A stretch of 5,591 bases of DNA from Desulfobacula sp. (GTDB lineage: Bacteria > Desulfobacterota > Desulfobacteria > Desulfobacterales > Desulfobacteraceae): contig JAABTB010000082.1 of the NCBI GenBank assembly GCA_011390085.1, positions 1-5,591 on the forward strand. Direction: 5' to 3'. Within the stretch, counting starts at the first letter, position 1. Each line of letters opens with the position of its first letter. Position numbers and translations under genes: made by a program. Below are positions 1 through 4,744 of this stretch, piece by piece. The notes below the pieces were generated by a model. It had not been told where the DNA came from. It saw nothing but the letters and a program-made list of their open reading frames with translations, and did no database searches.

Positions 1-888
1 GGATATAAGGCGCTTCAGCGGTATGCCGGGGTCATGCTGGCGATTTTAAAAAAAGGGGTGAATGAGAAATATTTCAGGGATGATTTTGAGATTGGTATTG
101 TACGGGATATGATTTTCGGATTTTTGGATGAAGAATCCTTAAGCTGCCTCGCATACCGTGAGATTGAAGAAACCATGTCGGATTTTGAATCCATTATGGC
201 CCTGATCATGGCCATGATCGGAATCGAATCCGACGAGTCTTCCATCAATATAAACCCTGTTGCATCGGTGGGAACTGAAGCTGTTAAGATAGACAAGGCA
301 TCGCGGGTTCTGGATGCGGCTGTGTCGATTTTTGCCCAGAAAGGGCACCGCAAAGCCACTATGCTTGAAATTGCCGAGAAAGCGGGGGTTGCCGAGGGAA
401 CGATATATGAATATTTTAAAAACAAACAGGATTTATTGTATTCCATCCCCAAGGGGAAGTTTCTTCAATATCAGATCAGACTGAAGCAGGTTTTTGAACC
501 CAAAGATCCTCTGGAGAAACTCAGGAGCTTTATCTGCGAGTATTTCAGGATTTTTTCGACAGACAGCGAGTTTTTATCTATTTTTTTATGTGACATAAAA
601 TTGAATAAGCAATTTTACAACACAGAGGCCTTTGTTGCATTTTTAGATACCAATGAGATGCTTTATGAAATATTAAATGAGGGAAAAAAGCTTAAGGTAT
701 TTCGTCCGGATCTGAACAACAGGGTTTTCAGAAATCTTTTTTTAGGCACTTTTTCTCATCTTGCCATCCGCTGGTTTGTCCTCGAACGCGTCACCCCGCT
801 TAAAATGATGTCGGAGCTTGAGACCATAATTACTTTGCTCTGTAGGGCTGTCACCCGTGAGGTGGAAAATGTATTTGAAAATATTTAA
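1..888 (+). CDS. Tandem TetR/AcrR-family transcriptional regulator, 5'-truncated by window edge
   Basis: The frame is open from the first base, and 295 residues are visible. Bases 295-435 encode a full TetR N-terminal DNA-binding domain, with the helix-turn-helix around 364-418 and the family signature TIYEYFKNK at 400-426. A helical ligand-binding region follows to the end. Before this lies about 95 residues that are not an N-terminus but the C-terminal half of another TetR unit: I43, L46, G55, K67, F73, R76, D82, R103 and G118 (base positions) recur exactly 627 bases (209 codons) later as I670, L673, G682, K694, F700, R703, D709, R730 and G745. MSDFES at 175 matches MSELET at 808. The gene is therefore probably a fused double TetR whose first HTH lies some 330 bases upstream of the window. 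The ATG at 34 has no good ribosome site and falls inside this domain, so I do not take it as the start. A strong terminator follows. By position it may control the downstream bbs genes; the ligand is unknown and that role is inferred. Confidence 0.85.
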   Translation, partial: GYKALQRYAGVMLAILKKGVNEKYFRDDFEIGIVRDMIFGFLDEESLSCLAYREIEETMSDFESIMALIMAMIGIESDESSININPVASVGTEAVKIDKASRVLDAAVSIFAQKGHRKATMLEIAEKAGVAEGTIYEYFKNKQDLLYSIPKGKFLQYQIRLKQVFEPKDPLEKLRSFICEYFRIFSTDSEFLSIFLCDIKLNKQFYNTEAFVAFLDTNEMLYEILNEGKKLKVFRPDLNNRVFRNLFLGTFSHLAIRWFVLERVTPLKMMSELETIITLLCRAVTREVENVFENI

Positions 889-970
889 TCATTCAATAAA
901 ATTATCGGTTAAAAGAACATAAACATTATAGACGCTGAGATTTCGGAGCGCCTTATTATGGTGTTTAATT

Positions 971-1012
971 AGAGGGGAAGCAGCTTTGCTTCCCCTCTTT
1001 TGTTTTATTTTG
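971..1012 (+). terminator. Rho-independent terminator of the tetR gene
   Basis: A perfect 12-bp stem (AGAGGGGAAGCA at 971-982 pairing with TGCTTCCCCTCT at 987-998) closes on the four-base loop GCTT. It is followed by a T-rich tract, TTTGTTTTATTTT, to about 1011. It lies 82 bases after the tetR stop codon. This is a textbook intrinsic terminator and should separate the regulator transcript from the bbs operon. Confidence 0.93.
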
Positions 1013-1182
1013 CAAAAAGAGGGCGCTGAATTAAAAACCGTTGTTTTTTTATTCATAAATCAGGATTTCAGAACATTAAGCAAAATTTATAATTTTTGAT
1101 TGATATTCAATTAACCATAGATTAGTTGTTTCAAACTCCTTGAATTCTTTAAAATATAGAATTTTTTGTTTATAAATGGATG

Positions 1183-1196
1183 ATTTTTATAAAAAT
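1183..1196. repeat. 14-bp perfect AT-only palindrome
   Basis: ATTTTTATAAAAAT reads the same on both strands. It lies about 90 bases upstream of the predicted -35 box, in a run of A and T tracts. It could bind a nucleoid protein or a regulator, but in such AT-rich DNA a chance palindrome is quite possible. Confidence 0.4.
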
Positions 1197-1246
1197 TTTA
1201 TAAAAAACAATTAGTTATGAAATATAGCGAATATTTGTTCGGACGC

Positions 1247-1283
1247 GATTTTAATAAATAAATTAAAAAATTTTATTAAAATC
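1247..1283. repeat. 12-bp perfect inverted repeat directly upstream of the -35 box
   Basis: GATTTTAATAAA (1247-1258) and TTTATTAAAATC (1272-1283) are exact reverse complements, separated by 13 AT-only bases. The right arm ends two bases before TTGACA. The arm centres are 25 bp apart, which would suit a dimer or pair of dimers of a regulator. It is not followed by a T tract, and it is upstream of the promoter, so an operator or activator site is more likely than a terminator. The cognate protein is unknown; the adjacent tandem TetR is an obvious candidate. Confidence 0.55.
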
Positions 1284-1285
1284 CC

Positions 1286-1314
1286 TTGACACTAAAAAAT
1301 CAATATGGTTGAAT
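1286..1314 (+). promoter_or_regulatory. Predicted sigma70-type promoter for the bbs operon
   Basis: TTGACA at 1286-1291 matches the -35 consensus fully. With a 17-base spacer the -10 would be TTGAAT at 1309-1314 (four of six consensus bases). Transcription would begin near 1321, giving a leader of about 130 bases. The good -35 with a weak -10 suits a regulated promoter. I saw no -24/-12 sigma54 motif nearby. This is prediction from sequence alone. Confidence 0.5.
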
Positions 1315-1319
1315 ATTCC

Positions 1320-1363
1320 TCAATAATTGACTTAATCATAGCATCATTTCAGATGAATGATTA
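1320..1363. promoter_or_regulatory. Palindromes at and just after the predicted transcription start (possible operator)
   Basis: Two palindromic elements lie side by side. TCAAT-A-ATTGA (1320-1330) is an 11-bp perfect palindrome over the predicted start. TAATCAT (1333-1339) pairs with ATGATTA (1357-1363), and inside this CATC (1342-1345) pairs with GATG (1352-1355), making a 31-base imperfect palindrome. Position and symmetry fit a repressor operator of the TetR kind; the second could also form a hairpin in the transcript leader. Function is inferred. Confidence 0.4.
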
Positions 1364-1373
1364 TCGAAAATTT

Positions 1374-1430
1374 TTGATTTAATATAAAAAAATCAACAGG
1401 ATCGATACCATATAAGGATTGATTCCTGTT
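1374..1430 (+). repeat. Two overlapping inverted repeats in the predicted bbsA leader
   Basis: TTGATTT (1374-1380) pairs with AAATCAA (1390-1396), and AACAGGA (1395-1401) pairs with TCCTGTT (1424-1430). The two share bases 1395-1396, so they compete at the edge. The second ends 11 bases before the bbsA ribosome site. It might tune translation, but the stems are short and AT-rich and no known riboswitch is recognised. Confidence 0.3.
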
Positions 1431-1453
1431 CAAAGAAGACAAAGGAGGGCCCC

Positions 1454-1876
1454 ATGGCTGAGAAAAAGAAAAGCGAAAAAGAGCCGGATATCACATTCTA
1501 TCATCCGGATTTGCTCGAAGTTCCTAAAAATGGATTGCCGTATCTTAAAGGATATAAATGTAAAAAATGTGGTCAGCTTGATTTTCCCAAGCTGACACCC
1601 TGCCCAACCTGCTGGGGGGAGGAATTTGAAATGGTTCCCCTGTCAAGAAGGGGAACCCTGTATAGTTTTTCTGATCTGTATATCGGTCAGCCGGGCCTGA
1701 AAACCCCCTATATCTGCGGGTATATTGATCTGCCGGAAAATATCAGGATTTTTGCCATGCTGAAAGGCGAGGTGAATACCTTTAAATGTGATGAAGAAGT
1801 TGAACTGACCACAGGCCCCATCCGGATGAATGCAGACGGTCTTCCCATCACCAGCTATATGTTCGAGAAAGTTTAG
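1454..1876 (+). CDS. bbsA: Zn-ribbon/OB-fold (DUF35-type) subunit of benzoylsuccinyl-CoA thiolase, BbsA-like
   Basis: This 140-residue protein begins with a charged Lys/Glu-rich tail. A rubredoxin-like zinc ribbon follows, with C36-x2-C39 and C50-x2-C53, and then an OB-fold-like region (about 60-140). This is the layout of small proteins that pair with SCP-x-type thiolases. In the benzylsuccinate pathway BbsA is an integral zinc-finger subunit of thiolase BbsAB, which splits benzoylsuccinyl-CoA to benzoyl-CoA and succinyl-CoA in the cytoplasm. The start is set by the strong ribosome site AAAGGAGGG at 1441-1449. The thiolase gene begins 9 bases after its stop, supporting co-translation and complex formation. 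The name rests on family features plus the five-gene order. A BnsA protein of methylnaphthalene degraders would look alike. Confidence 0.82.
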   Translation: MAEKKKSEKEPDITFYHPDLLEVPKNGLPYLKGYKCKKCGQLDFPKLTPCPTCWGEEFEMVPLSRRGTLYSFSDLYIGQPGLKTPYICGYIDLPENIRIFAMLKGEVNTFKCDEEVELTTGPIRMNADGLPITSYMFEKV

Positions 1877-1885
1877 GAGACAGCT

Positions 1886-3055
1886 ATGAAATTACAAAGA
1901 GATGTATATATCGCAGGCGTAGGAGAGACAACCTTTGGCAAGCACAAAATGGATTATGATGAACTGGGCCGTTTGGCAGCGTTTCAGGCCATCAAAGCCT
2001 CCAATATTGAAAAACCGGGCATGATCGGCAGCGCCTATGTGGGAAACGCCCATAACGGGATTGTCACCGGTCAGACCATATTTAAAGATATCGGCATCTG
2101 CGGCACCGCTCCCATTATCAATGTGGAAAGCGCCTGTTCAGCCGGTGCCATGGCTGTGCATCTGGCCATTAAGGATGTGGCCTGCGGTCTCACGGAATTA
2201 TCCATGGGGGTTGGGGCTGAAAATCACACCCTTCGCCGTAAAAGCGGTACGGCCTTTATGCCGGCCATGAATGACATTGAAGCGGTTCATGGCGGGGTCA
2301 TGACCGGGAAATATGCCATGCGTGCTACCCGGTATATGTACGAGACCGGTGCCACCATTGAAGATCTGGCATTGATTTCCCAGAAGAACAGACGACATGC
2401 CACCCATAATCCCCATGCATCCTTTAGAGGGGAATACAGTATTGAAGAAATTATCAATTCCAGGATGGTGGCCTATCCGTTGACCCTCCACCAGTGCTGC
2501 GGTGTTGTGGACGGCGCCGGCGCCGTCGTGGTCTGCTCCAGGGATATGATCAAAAAGCTCGGAATTCAAAAACCGGTTAAAATCAGAGGGTCGGTTGTCA
2601 CCTCCGGCCCCTACCACAATCGCCCAAGGGATATTACAGGGGATGACATTACAGAGATGACATCTTCCATGCTGTATGAAGAATCCGGTATCGGGCCCAA
2701 GGAAGTGGATATTCTGGAACTGCATGATGCGTTTACCATAGCCGAACTGCTGTATTATGAATGCATGCAGTTGTGTGAAAAAGGGGAAGGCTTGAAATTC
2801 CTCAGAGACGGCCAGGCCACCTATGGTGGTCAATGTGTGGTGAGTCCTAGAGGTGGAATGTTGTCCTATGGCCATCCCATCGGTGCTTCGGGTGCAGCCC
2901 AGATAGCCGCCAATGTGAAACAGCTTCGCGGAGAATGCAACGGCTACCAGGTGGAGCCCATTCCAAGGGTTGCCATGAGTCATGTGACCGGCGGCGGTTT
3001 GTCCGGTACGGAACATGCGGCCTGCACCATGCACATGATCACAAGGGATTGGTAG
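1886..3055 (+). CDS. bbsB: SCP-x-type thiolase, catalytic subunit of benzoylsuccinyl-CoA thiolase, BbsB-like
   Basis: The 389-residue protein has the usual length of SCP-x/acetyl-CoA acetyltransferase-like thiolases. The nucleophile is C84 in VESACSAG. H280 lies in HDAF and H330 in YGHPIGASG, the conserved active-site histidine regions. Classical thiolases carry a second cysteine near the C-terminus in a CxGGG context. Here the segment reads SHVTGGG (around 365-371), so that cysteine is absent, as in other thiolases of the SCP-x group that work with a DUF35 partner. With BbsA it would catalyse CoA-dependent cleavage of benzoylsuccinyl-CoA, the last step to benzoyl-CoA. The ribosome site AGGAG at 1875-1879 overlaps the bbsA stop codon, so translation of the two is probably coupled. 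A related aromatic substrate is possible. Confidence 0.85.
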   Translation: MKLQRDVYIAGVGETTFGKHKMDYDELGRLAAFQAIKASNIEKPGMIGSAYVGNAHNGIVTGQTIFKDIGICGTAPIINVESACSAGAMAVHLAIKDVACGLTELSMGVGAENHTLRRKSGTAFMPAMNDIEAVHGGVMTGKYAMRATRYMYETGATIEDLALISQKNRRHATHNPHASFRGEYSIEEIINSRMVAYPLTLHQCCGVVDGAGAVVVCSRDMIKKLGIQKPVKIRGSVVTSGPYHNRPRDITGDDITEMTSSMLYEESGIGPKEVDILELHDAFTIAELLYYECMQLCEKGEGLKFLRDGQATYGGQCVVSPRGGMLSYGHPIGASGAAQIAANVKQLRGECNGYQVEPIPRVAMSHVTGGGLSGTEHAACTMHMITRDW

Positions 3056-3063
3056 AAGGATGC

Positions 3064-3091
3064 TCTTAAGAATCCTTAAGATGGATTTTTT
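3064..3091 (+). repeat. Inverted repeat with following T tract between bbsB and bbsC
   Basis: TCTTAAG (3064-3070) and CTTAAGA (3075-3081) form a 7-bp stem with a four-base loop, followed four bases later by six T (3086-3091). It resembles a weak intrinsic terminator or mRNA processing/stability hairpin inside the operon. The AT-rich stem argues against full termination. The same bases also contain two CTTAAG palindromes spaced 10 bp apart. Confidence 0.4.
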
Positions 3092-3100
3092 AAATAGATG

Positions 3101-3106
3101 AAGGAG
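3101..3106 (+). promoter_or_regulatory. Ribosome binding site that decides the bbsC start
   Basis: AAGGAG lies 9 bases before the ATG at 3116. An in-frame ATG at 3098 is immediately upstream of this motif and has no ribosome site of its own, so the shorter start is preferred. Confidence 0.8.
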
Positions 3107-3115
3107 AATTTGAAC

Positions 3116-3865
3116 ATGGAAACCTTTAAAGACCGGGTAGTGTTGATTGAATCAGTGGGGGATGAAATCGGATATGCCATGGCCCTTATGATGGCAAAAA
3201 AGGGTGCAAAGATTGCTGTCCTGGATGTCAACGGGAAAAACACCTCCCACATGGTATCCAAACTTAGGGAAAACAAGATTGATGCCCTTGGCATCACCGC
3301 TGATCCCGCAGACTGTACCGGGGCAAAACAGGCCATCAGTACCATCATGGAAAAATACGGGAGAATTGATATCCTGGTCAATAATTCCGACCTGATGATG
3401 GAAAACGATATTGTCGCCACCAAAGCCCAGGATTGGTATCAGGGGGCTAAAAACAATATTGACCCGGCATTCTTTTTATGCCGGGAAGTCATCCCCATCA
3501 TGCGAAAGCAAGGCTATGGACGGATTATCAATATCGGCAGCATTGAGTATCTGGGTCTTCCCCACACATCCGTATACAGTGCGGCAAAATCATCCATGCT
3601 CGGATTTACACGGTCCCTTGCCCTTGAAACGGCCAAGGACAATATAACGGTGAACTGGGTGGTGAAGGGGAATATAAAATCATTAAAAATGTCTGAAGAG
3701 CAGGCAGAAACACTGGCAGCAAAAATACCGGTCAAAAAATTAGGCACACCGGATGATGTCGCAGGCGCCGTGACCTTTTTTGCCTCTGAGACATCAAAAT
3801 TTATAACAGGTCAGACCTTCTTTGTCTGTGGCGGAAAAAGTCTGTATTTTTCAATGTCGATTTAA
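3116..3865 (+). CDS. bbsC: SDR-family pseudo-subunit of 2-(alpha-hydroxybenzyl)succinyl-CoA dehydrogenase, BbsC-like
   Basis: The 249-residue protein follows the classical SDR fold from end to end. The Rossmann glycine motif TGxxxGxG is degraded to ESVGDEIG (residues 12-19), NNAG has become NNSD (89-92), and the usual PG after the active site is KG (184-185). These changes should weaken or abolish NAD binding. Yet the catalytic set is still present by alignment: N114, S142, Y154 and K158. Known BbsC subunits are inactive partners of BbsD in a heterotetramer, and this protein fits that role. It lies 38 bases before bbsD and shares the C-terminal tail VCGG(K/R)SL with it, pointing to descent from a duplication. 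I start it at 3116 because of the ribosome site at 3101-3106. Whether it has any catalysis of its own cannot be told from sequence. Confidence 0.82.
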   Translation: METFKDRVVLIESVGDEIGYAMALMMAKKGAKIAVLDVNGKNTSHMVSKLRENKIDALGITADPADCTGAKQAISTIMEKYGRIDILVNNSDLMMENDIVATKAQDWYQGAKNNIDPAFFLCREVIPIMRKQGYGRIINIGSIEYLGLPHTSVYSAAKSSMLGFTRSLALETAKDNITVNWVVKGNIKSLKMSEEQAETLAAKIPVKKLGTPDDVAGAVTFFASETSKFITGQTFFVCGGKSLYFSMSI

Positions 3866-3866
3866 G

Positions 3867-3889
3867 ATCCTGTTATGATTCATCAGGAT
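3867..3889 (+). repeat. Inverted repeat between bbsC and bbsD
   Basis: ATCCTG (3867-3872) pairs with CAGGAT (3884-3889), and inside it ATG (3875-3877) can pair with CAT (3881-3883). The hairpin sits directly after the bbsC stop and ends two bases before the bbsD ribosome site (AAGGAGGT, 3892-3899). It has no T tract, so it is not a terminator; transcript stability or translational tuning is possible. Confidence 0.35.
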
Positions 3890-3903
3890 AGAAGGAGGTA
3901 AGC

Positions 3904-4650
3904 ATGGGAGTTGAGAACAGAGTGGCCATCATTACCGGGTCTGCCAGTGGAATGGGCAGGGATACGGCGTTTCTGCTGGCCAAAAACGGTGCTAAAATAG
4001 TCATTAACGATATTGCGGCAGACAAAGTGGATCAGACCACCAAAGAGATGCGGGACATGGGATATGAAGCCATCGGGATTGTGGCCGATATTTCCAATAA
4101 AGCGGGTGTGGAATCTATGGTGGCGGAAACCGTTAAAACCTTTGGTTCCATCGATATCCTTGTAAACAATGCCGGGATGGAAAGAGCAGGTGCATTAAGA
4201 AAACTAACCGAACAGGACTGGGACATTACCCTGGGAGTTAACCTGAAAGGGCCTTTCCTTTGCAGCCAGGCCGTCCACGGCCATATGGTGGAGCAGGGCC
4301 GGGGCCGCATCATCAATATTGCCTCCCGGGCATGGCTGGGCGGGATGGGGCAGGCACCCTATTCTTCGGCAAAGGCAGGGCTCATCGGATTGACCCGGAC
4401 CCTTGCCCTGGAGCTGGGCGCCAAGGGCGTCACCTCCAACTGCATCGCACCCGGGCTTATTCTTACACCGATGTGGTATGAGCTGCCGGAAAAAACAAGG
4501 ACCTTTCTTGAGGCCAAACAGCCGTCCGGCAGCATTGGCGAAGGAAATGACATAGCAAACACAGTGCTTTACCTGGCCGATGATGATACAGGATATGTGA
4601 CAGGTCAGGTATTGTATGTCTGCGGAGGAAGAAGTTTATTTTCCGGTTGA
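3904..4650 (+). CDS. bbsD: NAD-dependent SDR, catalytic subunit of 2-(alpha-hydroxybenzyl)succinyl-CoA dehydrogenase, BbsD-like
   Basis: This 248-residue protein is a complete classical SDR. TGSASGMG (11-18) is the dinucleotide loop. D36 at the end of the second strand favours NAD over NADP, and NNAG is at 88-91. The catalytic residues are N113, S141, Y153 and K157 (YSSAK), with PG at 183-184. In the Bbs pathway the BbsCD complex oxidises 2-(alpha-hydroxybenzyl)succinyl-CoA to benzoylsuccinyl-CoA, the substrate of BbsAB. The start follows the strong site AAGGAGGT at 3892-3899 by four bases. Judged alone it would be called a FabG-like SDR of unknown substrate. The specific name comes from its pairing with a degenerate SDR and from the thiolase and CoA-transferase neighbours. 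Confidence 0.83.
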   Translation: MGVENRVAIITGSASGMGRDTAFLLAKNGAKIVINDIAADKVDQTTKEMRDMGYEAIGIVADISNKAGVESMVAETVKTFGSIDILVNNAGMERAGALRKLTEQDWDITLGVNLKGPFLCSQAVHGHMVEQGRGRIINIASRAWLGGMGQAPYSSAKAGLIGLTRTLALELGAKGVTSNCIAPGLILTPMWYELPEKTRTFLEAKQPSGSIGEGNDIANTVLYLADDDTGYVTGQVLYVCGGRSLFSG

Positions 4651-4744
4651 TGTAAATTACCTGAATATTAAACAACAGACCAATGGTTCCCGGATTCGGA
4701 TGAATACAAATGTCGTAACAATTTAAGGATTAGGAGGAATAGCA

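Larger units (their letters stand above)
889..1453. other. AT-rich intergenic control region between the tetR gene and bbsA
   Basis: There is no plausible gene here on either strand. The 5' part ends the regulator transcript at the hairpin 971-998. The middle (about 1010-1240) is extremely AT-rich and contains the 14-bp perfect palindrome at 1183-1196. The last 210 bases are densely structured: an inverted repeat at 1247-1283, a -35 box at 1286-1291, palindromes at 1320-1330 and 1333-1363, and overlapping repeats at 1374-1430. The bbsA ribosome site is at 1441-1449. The terminator upstream means bbsA needs its own promoter in this gap. Confidence 0.8.

Noticed and set aside
15..452. A 145-codon minus-strand frame opposite the TetR gene
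   Set aside because: It overlaps the HTH-coding region in full, has Ser/Ile-rich composition with no known motif, and no ribosome site stands out.
34..888. Reading the regulator as a complete 284-residue protein starting at ATG 34
   Set aside because: The frame is open upstream, there is no convincing ribosome site, and the start would cut into a TetR ligand-binding domain that aligns with the second unit.
920..967. Hairpin TAAACA/TGTTTA with inner CGCT/AGCG just before the terminator
   Set aside because: The stem is broken by a large unpaired region and has no T tract; the perfect hairpin at 971-998 explains termination better.
889..1453. CRISPR array, tRNA or mobile element in the AT-rich gap
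   Set aside because: No regularly spaced direct repeats, no cloverleaf-like sequence, no transposase fragment and no terminal repeats with target duplication were seen.
2198..3034. A 278-codon open frame on the minus strand inside bbsB
   Set aside because: It lies wholly within a clear thiolase gene, has low-complexity His/Gly-rich content and no recognisable domain; it is a by-product of codon bias on the + strand.
3098..3115. Upstream ATG at 3098 as the bbsC start
   Set aside because: The ribosome site AAGGAG at 3101-3106 lies after it, so it cannot serve that ATG; the next ATG at 3116 is at the right distance.
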